This document shows positions 9,697-18,779 of a stretch of DNA of 64,000 bases, piece by piece. The stretch is from Pseudomonadota bacterium (GTDB lineage Bacteria; Myxococcota_A; Polyangia; GCA-2747355). The first letter of the stretch is position 1. Each line of letters begins with the position of its first letter. The stretch is from positions 56,840 through 120,839 of the forward strand of contig JADJDT010000020.1 of NCBI GenBank assembly GCA_016702545.1, given 5' to 3'. Made by a program: the position numbers and the translations under genes. The notes under the pieces are model-generated. The model was not told the DNA's origin. It made no database searches and saw only the letters and a list, made by a program, of their open reading frames with translations.

Positions 9697-11946
9697 GTGC
9701 CGAACGAGCCTGTCGACCAACACCGCTGTCTCAGCGACCCGGCCTACCTGGCCGATACCCTCCGTGAGGCGCTGGCTCCGATCGAGCTGGACCTGCTGCT
9801 GTGGCGGCTCGCCGAGCTGCTCCACCAGCGCCTGGGCTTCGACTGCGTCGCCTTCGGCGTGGTCGAGGGCCCGGGGGTCAGCTTCCGTGAGGCCCACGGC
9901 ACGCGCGCGGCCTGCGCCTTGCGGCCCTCCGGTGGCTGGCACCTGCCGGAGCGGGCCGGGGCGCTCGCGCGGGCGCTGGAGCGGCGCGAGACGGTGCGCT
10001 GCGGGGCCGCGCGTCGAGCTGCGGGGGCCGAGGCCGAACGCGGGGAAGACAGTGGCTGCGCGGTCGTTCCCCTGGTGCACCAGCAGAGCGTCGCTGCCGT
10101 GTTGGTGGTGGGTGAGCCCGCGGGCGGCCGCTTGGCGCCAGAGGCCGTGCGCCTGCTCGAGCAGGTGGCGGCGCTGGCCGCGCCGTGCGTGACGAGCGCC
10201 GTGCGCCTCGAGCAGGCGCAGCGCCGCGCCGCCTACCTGCAGATCGAGAGCGACCTGAGCCGCCTGACGATGGCCTCGCCCGATCGGGGCCAGCTGATCG
10301 GCATGGTCTGCCGGGGCCTGGTCGATCGCCTGCGGGTGACCTTCGCCGCGCTGGTGATCTGCGACGAGACCGGCCGCTTCCCCGTGTTGGCGCGCTACGC
10401 CAGCGCGGCCCCCTTCGCCGAGGGCGTCGACGCCGAGAGCTGGCCCGCGCGTGTGCTCGCGGGTGCGGGCGCGGCGGCCTTGGCCGAGCAGAGCCCCTGG
10501 CGCTGCGACGACGTGCGCGAGCAGGCGGACGTGCAGCCGATGGCCGTCGGCACGCGCTCGGTCCTGGCGCTGCCGATCGGGCTGCTCGGCGATGTGATGG
10601 GCGTGCTGGAGGTCGAGCATCCGGCGGCGGGCTACTTCACCGACCTGGAGCGGGCCCGGATGGCCGATCTCGCGCTGATGTTGGCCGAGGCGCTCGATCA
10701 CGCCGAGATCTTCGCCCAGCAGCAGCGGCGTTGGCAGCACCTGCTGCTGGCCAACGAAATGGCGCGGGTGGCCAGTGAGCGCCTCGATGTCGACGAGATC
10801 GCGCGGCGCGTGGTGCGAGAGCTACAAGATCGCTTTCGCTATCCGACCGTGGCGCTGTGGCTGGCGGAGCCCTCCCAGGTCGTCCTACGGGCCGTGCAGA
10901 GCCAGCTCGCGCTCGACGCGGCGGTTGGGCAGCGCGAGCGCCTGGGGGAGGGCTGCGCGGGGTGGGCGACCCAGCAGGGCCGGGTGGTGCGCGTCGACGG
11001 GGTCGACGAGCTCGGTGATCGGCGCGCCCTTGGTCCCGAGCGCCAGAGCCTGCTCTGCGTGCCGATTGGCAGCGCGGAGTGGCCGATCGGCGCGCTGCAG
11101 ATCGAGAGCCCGGAGCCGGGCGCCTTCGGCGAGGACGACGAGCTGCTGCTCGAGGCGCTGGCGCACGCGCTGGCGGGTGTGCTGGCGGGAGCGCAGGCGC
11201 TGGCCCGCACGCAGCAGCTGCGGGAGGACCTGACACGGATGATCGTCCACGACCTGCGCAACCCGCTGCAGGCGGTGCAGATGACCCTGGGGTGCCTGCT
11301 CGGCGGTGACCGGCCCCCAAACGACGCGCGCGAGCTGCTGCGGGAGAGCGGGCGCTGCATCGACGAGATGCTGGAGCTGGTCAGCAGCCTGCTCGATGTC
11401 TCGCGCTTCGAGGATGGCCAGATGCGGCTCCGCCTGGCGCCGGCGGTGCTCAACGACCACCTCCGCGCGGTGGTGCGCCGCCTCGCGCCGCTGGCGCGCG
11501 CGAAGTCGGTGCAGGTCACGACGGTGCTCTCCTCGCAGCTGCCGGCGATGCAGCTCGATGGCGAGCTGGTCGAGCGCATGCTGGCCAACGTCGTCGGCAA
11601 CGCGCTCAAGTTCACGCCCGAGGGCTCGCCGGTGTCGATCCAGAGCGAGCTGGTCGAGCTGCCGCGCGCGGAGTGGTCGTGGGTCGGCGGCGCGGCGCTG
11701 ATCAGCGTGCGCGACAGCGGCGAGGGGATTCCGGCCCAGTACCACGAGAAGATCTTCGAGAAGTTCGGCCAGGTCGAGTCGCGCAAGGCGGGGCTGACCA
11801 CCTCGACGGGCCTGGGCCTGGCGCTCTGCCGCTACGTCGTCGAGGCCCACGGCGGCCGCATCTGGGTCGAGAGCACCGGCTCCGAGGGCTCGACCTTCTT
11901 CATCGCCCTGCCCCTGGCGGGGCCTGGAGCGGCCTCCACGCCCTGA
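9697..11946 (+). CDS. Multi-GAF sensor histidine kinase
   Basis: A cytoplasmic histidine kinase of 749 residues with no membrane segment. About three GAF-like sensory modules occupy residues 20-500 (for example ALPIGLLGDVMGVLEVEHP and LLCVPIGSAEWPIGALQIE). A HisKA dimerisation domain with phospho-acceptor H518 in MIVHDLRNPLQ follows. Then comes the ATPase domain: N-box ANVVGNALKF near 633, G1 RDSGEGIPAQ, and STGLGLALC. No receiver domain or cognate regulator gene is adjacent, so this is an orphan kinase here. The start is GTG at 9697, just after the TATAAT box. Confidence 0.92.
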   Translation: MPNEPVDQHRCLSDPAYLADTLREALAPIELDLLLWRLAELLHQRLGFDCVAFGVVEGPGVSFREAHGTRAACALRPSGGWHLPERAGALARALERRETVRCGAARRAAGAEAERGEDSGCAVVPLVHQQSVAAVLVVGEPAGGRLAPEAVRLLEQVAALAAPCVTSAVRLEQAQRRAAYLQIESDLSRLTMASPDRGQLIGMVCRGLVDRLRVTFAALVICDETGRFPVLARYASAAPFAEGVDAESWPARVLAGAGAAALAEQSPWRCDDVREQADVQPMAVGTRSVLALPIGLLGDVMGVLEVEHPAAGYFTDLERARMADLALMLAEALDHAEIFAQQQRRWQHLLLANEMARVASERLDVDEIARRVVRELQDRFRYPTVALWLAEPSQVVLRAVQSQLALDAAVGQRERLGEGCAGWATQQGRVVRVDGVDELGDRRALGPERQSLLCVPIGSAEWPIGALQIESPEPGAFGEDDELLLEALAHALAGVLAGAQALARTQQLREDLTRMIVHDLRNPLQAVQMTLGCLLGGDRPPNDARELLRESGRCIDEMLELVSSLLDVSRFEDGQMRLRLAPAVLNDHLRAVVRRLAPLARAKSVQVTTVLSSQLPAMQLDGELVERMLANVVGNALKFTPEGSPVSIQSELVELPRAEWSWVGGAALISVRDSGEGIPAQYHEKIFEKFGQVESRKAGLTTSTGLGLALCRYVVEAHGGRIWVESTGSEGSTFFIALPLAGPGAASTP

Positions 11947-12069
11947 GCGCGCGCGTGGGTTGTGTCCAGCGACTGCGCCCGGAATAGCGTCGCGTCGTCG
12001 CGGGTTGTTCGCCCCGTGGTCGGTGCGAGCGCGCGAGCCTGCGCGATTGCCGCGCGGTCGCGGGCCATG

Positions 12070-12251
12070 CTAGCCAGAAAACAAGCGCGTTCGAGCGCAA
12101 GCCGTTTGTTTTCGGGCTAGCCGAGCCGACAGGCGAGCGTTATGGGGTGAAGTCGCGGGGATTCACTCCCCGCGACGAGGGGGCTTTGCGAAAGCCCCCT
12201 GAGTGATATCTAGGCCCAAACGAGCGCGGGACGCGCTGGTTTTGGGGCTAG
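12070..12251. repeat. CTAG-bounded four-hairpin element, copy 1
   Basis: This 182-base noncoding unit begins and ends with CTAG and folds on paper into four successive hairpins. The first is 12070-12120 (arms with GAAAACAA / TTTGTTTTC, both ends CTAG). The second is TCGCGGGGA/TCCCCGCGA at 12153-12175. The third is GGGGGCTTT/AAAGCCCCC near 12179-12199. The fourth is 12210-12251 (CTAGGCCCAAA pairing with TTTGGGGCTAG). A near-identical copy is at 60223-60405. It fills most of the 366 bases between the histidine kinase and moxR. Confidence 0.85.
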
Positions 12252-12312
12252 CCAGGGCGCGCAGCAGACAGGACCTACCGCGTAGCGGACACGACCAACG
12301 AGGGCGAGGGGC

Positions 12313-13299
<987 letters not shown>

Positions 13300-13303
<4 letters not shown>

Positions 13304-14264
13304 TCGATCGCGAGCTGCTGCGCAAGATCCGCAAGATCGAGATCTACACCGGCCGGCTGGTCAACGATCAGCTCGCCGGGCAGTACCACAGCGTGTTCAA
13401 GGGCCGCGGGATGGCCTTCTCGGAGGTGCGCCAGTACCAGCCCGGCGACGACATCCGGCTGATCGACTGGAACGTCAGCGCGCGGATGAACGACGTCTAC
13501 GTCAAGCTCTTCACCGAGGAGCGCGAGCTGACGGTGATGCTGCTCGTCGATATGAGCGCTTCGAGCGAGCTGGGCAGCCAGGTGCGCAGCAAGCGAGCCC
13601 TGCCGCCGAGGTCGCGGCGACCTTCGCGTTCTCCGCGATCAAGAACAACGACCGAGTGGGGCTGATCATCTTCACCGACGGGGTCGAGCGCTTCGTGCCG
13701 CCGAAGAAGGGGCGCAAGCACGTGCTGCGGGTGATCAGCGAGATCCTGACCTTTCGGCCGCGCCGCGCCGGTACCGACGTGGCCACGGCGTTGGCCTACC
13801 TCGGCCGGGTGGTGCCGAGGCGCTGTGTGGCCTTCCTGCTGAGCGACTTCGTTGGCGACGCGGCGCTGCCGGCCACCGCGCTCGAGGCCACGGCGCCGGG
13901 GGGCCGGCGCGCGGAGAGCGCTGTGGGCGGCCCCGCCGCGACGCGCACCGAGCGGGCCTGGCGGGTGATCGCGCGGCGTCACGACCTGATCCCGGTGGCG
14001 ATCGACGACCCGCTCGATCAGTCGCTGACGGGGCTCGGCCTGGTGCGGCTGCTCGACGTCGAGACCGGGGAGCTGATGATCTTCGACAGCGCCGGGCCCG
14101 AGGCGGAGGTCTACGCGCGTCAGATGCGCCGCGCGCGCCAGGCGCGCCAGGCCTTCTGGCGGCGCCTCGAACTCGACGCGATGGAGCTGTCGACGGCGGA
14201 ACCCTATGTCAGCACGCTGGTGGCCTTCTTTCGGCGGCGACAGCTGCGGCTGCGACACGGATGA
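13300..14264 (+). CDS. DUF58 protein of the Bat operon (frameshifted in this sequence)
   Basis: DUF58 proteins are VWA-like partners of MoxR ATPases. The family signature is clear: GRGMAFSEVRQYQPGDD then IRLIDWNVSARM, followed by ELTVMLLVDMSAS with the MIDAS-like DxSxS. Translation probably starts at GTG 13300, overlapping the moxR stop. One base is missing near 13598 (CGAGCCCTGCCGCCGAG lacks a G or C). After that point the frame resumes with NDRVGLIIFTDGVERFVPP and runs to TGA 14264. The corrected protein is about 320 residues. Its end overlaps the next start as ATGA. Confidence 0.83.
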
Positions 14265-15295
14265 GGGCGGGAGCTGTGCAGTCGAGGGGGTGGGGCCCGA
14301 GCTGCCTGGCGGCGCTGCTGGCGATCGTCGGCGCGCCGTCGGCAGGCGTGGCGGCGCCGGTTGCGCCGGCGAGACCGGGCTGGGCGCCGCGGCTGACGAT
14401 CGACGTGAAGCCGCCGCGCGCCCACGTCGGCGATCCGCTGACCGTGACGGTGGTGGCGCGTTGCCCGCGGGGCGTGGCGGTCAACCTGCCCCTCAAGCTC
14501 GAGCTCGGCGAGTTCGTCGAGCTCGGGCGCAGCGAGTCCAGCAGCGAGCCGGCGGCGGGCGCTCCGCTCGCCCCGCGCGTGCAGACCTTTCGTCTGCGCC
14601 TCGCCGCCTACAAGCTCGGTACGCTGACGTTGCCGTCGCTGCCGCTGACGGCGCTGGGTCCTGGTGGCGAGCTGCTGACACTGCAGACGAAGCCGCTGGC
14701 GCTGCGGATCAGCAGCGTGTTGGGCAATGAGCCCGACCCGCGGCTCAAGGGGCTCGACCCGCCGGTGGTGGTCTATCGCCGCAGCTGGTGGCTGCTCTAC
14801 ACGCTGGGTGCCTTGCTGGCGGTGGGCGCGGTGGCGGCGGCCAGCGTGCTGGCCTATCGGCGGTTGAAGGCGCGGCGTGAGCGGCGGCCGGCCGCGCCGC
14901 CCGTGCCGGCGCACCTCGAGGCCCTCGCCCGACTGGCGGCGTTGCCGGTCGCGTCGTGGCTGACGGAGCAGCGCCACAAGGAGCTCTACGCGGCGCTCTC
15001 GGAGATCCTGCGCGCCTACCTCGGGGCGCGCTGGGGCTTCGAGGCGCTCGAGATGACGACGAGCGAGGTGACGACGGCGTTGGTGCTGCGCATCGTGCCC
15101 GCCACCCAGCGCACGCGGGTGCAGGTGCTCTGCCAGGCCTGTGACCTGGTCAAGTTCGCCAAGCTGCAGCCCGACGACGACGAGGCTCGAGCGGCGGTCG
15201 CCGAGGTGGAGGCGATGGTGCGCGAGATGGCGGTGAGCGCCGAGACGGCCTTGCAGCCGAGCGTCGTGCCGACTCCCGAGGGGGCGCGGTCATGA
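14261..15295 (+). CDS. Bat operon membrane protein (DUF4381-like)
   Basis: 344 residues. A signal sequence lies at about 12-40, an extracytoplasmic beta-rich domain at about 45-165, and one membrane helix (LLYTLGALLAVGAVAAASVLA) near 172-195. The cytoplasmic helical tail has KELYAALSEILRAYLG and TTSEV, found in the DUF4381/BatD-tail type of protein. It overlaps the preceding gene (ATGA at 14261) and the following one (ATGA at 15292), which shows translational coupling. By position it probably helps assemble the VWA complex in the inner membrane. The exact role is unknown. Confidence 0.7.
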   Translation: MRAGAVQSRGWGPSCLAALLAIVGAPSAGVAAPVAPARPGWAPRLTIDVKPPRAHVGDPLTVTVVARCPRGVAVNLPLKLELGEFVELGRSESSSEPAAGAPLAPRVQTFRLRLAAYKLGTLTLPSLPLTALGPGGELLTLQTKPLALRISSVLGNEPDPRLKGLDPPVVVYRRSWWLLYTLGALLAVGAVAAASVLAYRRLKARRERRPAAPPVPAHLEALARLAALPVASWLTEQRHKELYAALSEILRAYLGARWGFEALEMTTSEVTTALVLRIVPATQRTRVQVLCQACDLVKFAKLQPDDDEARAAVAEVEAMVREMAVSAETALQPSVVPTPEGARS

Positions 15296-16440
15296 CGGTC
15301 CACGACCCGCCAGGCCTGGTTGGCGACGCCACCGAGCTGGCGCGGCAGGCGAGCGCGAGGAAGCGCGCGCCTGGTCCCTGGAAGCTGCTGCTCGTGGTCC
15401 TGGGCATCGCCGTTGCGGGGCTGGTCTGGGCGCTGGGTCCCGCCGGTCAGTTCTCGCTCGGGCGGCCCTGGGCCCTGCTGCTGCTGGCGGCGCTGCCGCT
15501 GGCCTACTGGCTGCTCTTCGTGCTCGGTGGGCGGCGCAGCGTGCACCTGCACGTCTCCAGCACCAGCGTGTTGGCCCGGCTGCGACCGGGCCCGATCGCG
15601 CGCCTCGCGGCGCTGCCCCGCGTGTTGCGGCTGGTGCTGCTCACGGTGCTGGTTGTGGCCCTGGCGCGGCCGCAGACGCGCGAGCGCGGGGGTCAGGTCG
15701 AGGTCGAGGGGATCGACATCGTCGTGGCGCTCGACTTGTCGAACAGCATGGAGGCCGACGACCTGGCCCCCAATCGGCTCGAGGCGGCCAAGCGCGTGCT
15801 GCGCGACTTCATCACGCGGCGCCGCAGCGATCGCCTGGGTCTGGTGGTCTTTGGTCGCGAGGCCCACACCTATTGCCCGCTGACGCTCGACTACTCGGTG
15901 CTGCTCAACCTGCTCGGCGGGGTGCGGCTCGGGCTGCTCGATGGCTCGGCGACGGCGATCGGCAATGGGCTCGGCCTGGCGCTGGCGCGGCTGCGGCCGA
16001 GCGACGCCAAGAGCCGCGTCGTGATCTTGCTGACCGACGGTGACAACAACGCGGGCAACGTCGCGCCGCGCGAGGCGGCGCGTTACGCCCGCGAGATGAA
16101 GGTCAAGGTCTTCACGATCCTGATGGGGCAGCAGGTGCCGCGGCTGGGGTCAGGGCTCGGTCTCGGCGGCGTGATGCTCGGGGCGTCCCCACCACCGCCG
16201 GCCAATCCGCAGCTGCTCGAGGCGATCGCGCGCGAGACAGGCGGCCGCGCCTTCCTCGCCACCGACCGCGGTGCGCTCGAGCAGACCTTCGAGGCGATTC
16301 TCGGCGAGCTCGACCGCACGACCCGCCGCGACGTGGCCGCGCTGCACCGCGATGCCCAGGCGCCCTTTCTGGCGCTGGCGCTGCTGTTGCTGGCGCTCGA
16401 GGCGCTGCTCAGCCTGACGCGCTGGCGCGAGCTGCCCTAG
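15292..16440 (+). CDS. batA: VWA-domain membrane protein, BatA-like
   Basis: 382 residues. N-terminal membrane helices (about 25-50, 58-80 and 105-125) precede a VWA domain with an intact metal-ion site: D148-L-S-N-S, then a DRLGLVVFGR segment, T in TAIGNGLG, and LLTDGDNN. A closing membrane helix is at 360-378. BatA and BatB form metal-binding complexes in the cytoplasmic membrane. The Bat genes were named for Bacteroides aerotolerance and are tied to envelope or oxidative-stress tolerance in other bacteria. The gene is longer at the N-terminus than the usual BatA, with about 40 extra residues. Confidence 0.85.
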   Translation: MTVHDPPGLVGDATELARQASARKRAPGPWKLLLVVLGIAVAGLVWALGPAGQFSLGRPWALLLLAALPLAYWLLFVLGGRRSVHLHVSSTSVLARLRPGPIARLAALPRVLRLVLLTVLVVALARPQTRERGGQVEVEGIDIVVALDLSNSMEADDLAPNRLEAAKRVLRDFITRRRSDRLGLVVFGREAHTYCPLTLDYSVLLNLLGGVRLGLLDGSATAIGNGLGLALARLRPSDAKSRVVILLTDGDNNAGNVAPREAARYAREMKVKVFTILMGQQVPRLGSGLGLGGVMLGASPPPPANPQLLEAIARETGGRAFLATDRGALEQTFEAILGELDRTTRRDVAALHRDAQAPFLALALLLLALEALLSLTRWRELP

Positions 16441-16448
16441 GAGCCCCC

Positions 16449-17477
16449 ATGCGCTTCGCCGACCCTGATCTGCTGTGGTTTCTGGGGGCCCTGCCGGTGC
16501 TGGTCGTCGGCCTGGCCTTGCGCTTCGGCTGGCGGCGGCACGCGCTGGCCCGGCTGGGGGACGCGGCGCTGCTGGCGAGCCGGATCAGCCCGCTGAGTCA
16601 TGGTCGGCGCCTGTTCAAGACGGGGGCGCTGGTCGTCGCGTTGGCCCTGCTCGTGCTGGCCGCGGCGCGGCCGCAGGCGGGAGAGCGGACGACGCTCGCG
16701 CCGCAGGTCGGTTTGGATATCGTCGTGGCGCTCGACCTCTCGAAGAGCATGCTGGCCCGCGACGCCTTCCCCAGCCGCATCGAGCGGGCCAAGGCCGAGC
16801 TCGGTCGACTGATCGACGGACTACGCGGCGACCGCCTGGGGTTGGTGCTCTTCGCGGGCTCGACCTTGACCTACCCGCTGACCACCGACTACGCGGCCAC
16901 GAAGCTCTTCCTGCGCGATATCGGACCGGCGGACATGCCGGTCGGGGGCACGGCCCTCGGTCAAGCGGTGGTCGCGGCGACGCGCTTGCTTGGCGCGGTG
17001 CGCGGCCACGGGCCGCCACGCGCGCAGGTCATCGTGTTGCTGACCGACGGTGAGGACCACGACAGTGATCCGCTGGCCGCGGCGCGCGAGGCGGCGACGC
17101 GTGGCGTGCGGATCTTCGCGGTGGGGCTCGGGTCGCGTTCGGGCGAGCCGGTGCCGCAGCTCGACGCGCGGGGCCAGGTGGCGGGCTACCTGGAGCACGA
17201 GGGGCGGCCGGTGGCCAGTCGATTGGACAGCGCGACGCTGCAGCAGCTGGCGTCGCTGACCGGCGGGCGCTATCTCGAGATGGAGCCGCAGCACTTCGCC
17301 GTCGAGCCGGTGATGGCGGCCCTGGAGCGGTTGAATCGCTCGGCGATCGACGCCCGCCTGGTGCGCCACTACGATGAGGCCTACGCCTGGTTCGTCTGGC
17401 CAGCCTTCCTGCTGCTGCTGGGCGAGCTCTGCCTGTCGGAGCGGCGCCGGGCGCGACGTGTGGAGCACGGAGCATGA
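16449..17477 (+). CDS. batB: VWA-domain membrane protein, BatB-like
   Basis: 342 residues. It has an N-terminal membrane pair (FLGALPVLVVGLALRF and ALVVALALLVLAAARPQA), a VWA domain with MIDAS motif D96-L-S-K-S, GGTALGQAV and LLTDGEDHDSD, and a C-terminal membrane helix (WFVWPAFLLLLGELCL). It follows batA after 8 bases, with AGGAG as ribosome site. The paired VWA arrangement is the standard BatA-BatB order. The ATG of the following open frame overlaps its stop, but that start is probably not used (see the next entries). Confidence 0.87.
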   Translation: MRFADPDLLWFLGALPVLVVGLALRFGWRRHALARLGDAALLASRISPLSHGRRLFKTGALVVALALLVLAAARPQAGERTTLAPQVGLDIVVALDLSKSMLARDAFPSRIERAKAELGRLIDGLRGDRLGLVLFAGSTLTYPLTTDYAATKLFLRDIGPADMPVGGTALGQAVVAATRLLGAVRGHGPPRAQVIVLLTDGEDHDSDPLAAAREAATRGVRIFAVGLGSRSGEPVPQLDARGQVAGYLEHEGRPVASRLDSATLQQLASLTGGRYLEMEPQHFAVEPVMAALERLNRSAIDARLVRHYDEAYAWFVWPAFLLLLGELCLSERRRARRVEHGA

Positions 17478-17719
17478 TCATCGTTCACGGGGGGATGTCC
17501 CATCCCCCCGCCCCGGCAAGAGCGCGGTCTTGCCGGGGCCCCACCCCCAATGTCGGCGCGCAACAAGTTACCGCTTCGCTCTCGCCCTGCGGGCTCGTTC
17601 CCCGGTCCCCTGCGGGGACACGGGGTGCGCGCCGCGCGAGCGCTTGGTCGCGCTCGCGTGCGGTGTTTACGGCTTCCTTCGGGCGCCTGCCGTTGCAGGG
17701 TCGTGAACGCCTACGGCGC
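17478..17719. repeat. Structured noncoding insertion between batB and batC
   Basis: Spacing elsewhere in the operon is only a few bases, but here there are about 240. Two strong hairpins open it: GGGGGGATG/CATCCCCCC at 17489-17509 and CCCCGGCAAGA/TCTTGCCGGGG at 17511-17538. Further short inverted repeats follow (CGAGCG..CGCTCG near 17635-17660). The frame is open through it, but the translation is low-quality Arg/Pro/Ser sequence. It looks like an inserted palindromic element. Confidence 0.5.
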
Positions 17720-18568
17720 ATGACCCGAGGGGCAGCGAGCCAGCACCGGTGGGCGACGGTGGGCGTGTTGTTGCTGCTGCCCGTGTTGGGCGGCGGCTTC
17801 GACGTGCTGCGGGTGCGCAACGCTGCGGTGGAGCGCGGCAATGCCGCGCTGGCGGCGGGCCTGGCCAAGGATGCGCTGGCGGCCTACGACCAGGCGCTGG
17901 CAGAGCAGCCGGACGCGCAGGGGATCCACTACAACCGCGGCGTGGCCCTGCACCGGCTCGGCCAGCACGAGGCCGCGCGGCAGGCGCTGCTGCGCGCGAC
18001 CCAAGGCGAGGATCGCGCGCTGCGCGCCAAGAGCTTCTACAACCTGGGCGACGTTGATTTCGAGCAGAAGCGCTTCGCCGAGGCGGCGACGGCGTTTGCG
18101 CAGGCGCTGCGCTTCGATCCGGGGCATCGAGCGGCCAAGTGGAACCTGGAGCTGGCGTTGCGGCGCCGCGAGCAGGAGCAAAAGAAGGAGCAGCAGCAGC
18201 AGAAGGAGCAGCAGCAGCAGGACCAGCAGCAGAAGAACCAGCAGCAGCAGAAGGACCAGCAGCAGCAGCAGGAGCAGCAGCAGCAGCAGCAGGACCAGCA
18301 GCAAAAGAAGCCGACGTCGCAGGGTGACCAGGGCGCGCGCCCGGACGCGCAGCAGCCCCCGCGCGAGCCGGCGCCGACGCCCTCGCCGACTCCGCGCGAG
18401 ACGCCGCGAGAGGCCGCGGCACGCGCGGCCAAGGCCGCGGCCGCGCAGCAAGGGGAGCGCGAGCGACAGCAGGTCTTGGAGGCCCTCGACCGCAACGACA
18501 AAAACGTCCAGCGCGAGCAGGCCCGCCGGTTGCAAGGGCTCTACCGGCCGCCGGCGAAGGACTGGTAG
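17720..18568 (+). CDS. batC: TPR protein with Gln-rich coil, BatC-like
   Basis: 282 residues from ATG 17720 (MTRGAASQHRW). The frame is open back to 17474, but that part covers a structured insertion. A membrane anchor (TVGVLLLLPVLGGGF) is followed by two or three TPRs (NAALAAGLAKDALAAYDQAL, KSFYNLGDVDFEQKRFAEAA). A Gln/Lys/Glu stretch at about 153-197 is encoded by CAG/AAG runs, then comes a Pro/Ala-rich part. The C-terminus, LEALDRNDKNVQREQ, is the usual BatC ending. BatC-type proteins scaffold the Bat complex on the periplasmic face. Confidence 0.82.
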   Translation: MTRGAASQHRWATVGVLLLLPVLGGGFDVLRVRNAAVERGNAALAAGLAKDALAAYDQALAEQPDAQGIHYNRGVALHRLGQHEAARQALLRATQGEDRALRAKSFYNLGDVDFEQKRFAEAATAFAQALRFDPGHRAAKWNLELALRRREQEQKKEQQQQKEQQQQDQQQKNQQQQKDQQQQQEQQQQQQDQQQKKPTSQGDQGARPDAQQPPREPAPTPSPTPRETPREAAARAAKAAAAQQGERERQQVLEALDRNDKNVQREQARRLQGLYRPPAKDW

Positions 18569-18586
18569 CGTGCAGGGCCTGCTCCT

Positions 18587-18744
18587 AGGACCCGCTCGAA
18601 AATAACGCGATCAACTGGGCGTTGAGGCGCCCGCCGGGCAAGGCGCAGCGACGAAGGAATACTGTTGGTATTGCGAGGAGCTGCAACGCAGCCCGGCGGG
18701 ATGGATCGACGGCCAGATGGATGAGTTATTTTCGAGCGGGTCCT
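18587..18744. repeat. 158-base element with perfect 20-base terminal inverted repeats
   Basis: The left arm at 18587-18606 (AGGACCCGCTCGAAAATAAC) is the exact reverse complement of the right arm at 18725-18744. The interior contains GAGGCGCCCGCCGGGCAAGG and GGCGGGATGGATCG. A diverged relative lies at 54046-54178 in the opposite orientation. It fits a MITE-like nonautonomous repeat. It sits inside the bat operon, between batC and batD, and the transcript would carry a long stem. Confidence 0.8.
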
Positions 18745-18779
18745 TGTCTCGGCGAGGGTCTTGTGGTCGCGGGAAAGGC

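Noticed and set aside
12080..12105. tRNA-like T-loop (GTTCGAG) in the first repeat copy
   Set aside because: No acceptor stem, D-arm or anticodon arm fits around it, and copy 2 has a different loop there. I saw no tRNA or rRNA gene in the window.
12176..12202. Rho-independent terminator at the GGGGGCTTTGCGAAAGCCCCC hairpin
   Set aside because: The hairpin is strong, but no T-tract follows on either strand and it recurs as part of a larger repeat.
17474..17719. N-terminal extension of BatC from the ATG overlapping the batB stop
   Set aside because: The overlap looks attractive, but the extra 82 residues cover hairpin-rich DNA and are not protein-like. The ATG at 17720 gives a proper membrane anchor.
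18717..18779. ATG 18717 as the start of batD
   Set aside because: It lies in the terminal repeat of an inserted element. GTG 18780 starts a clean signal peptide.
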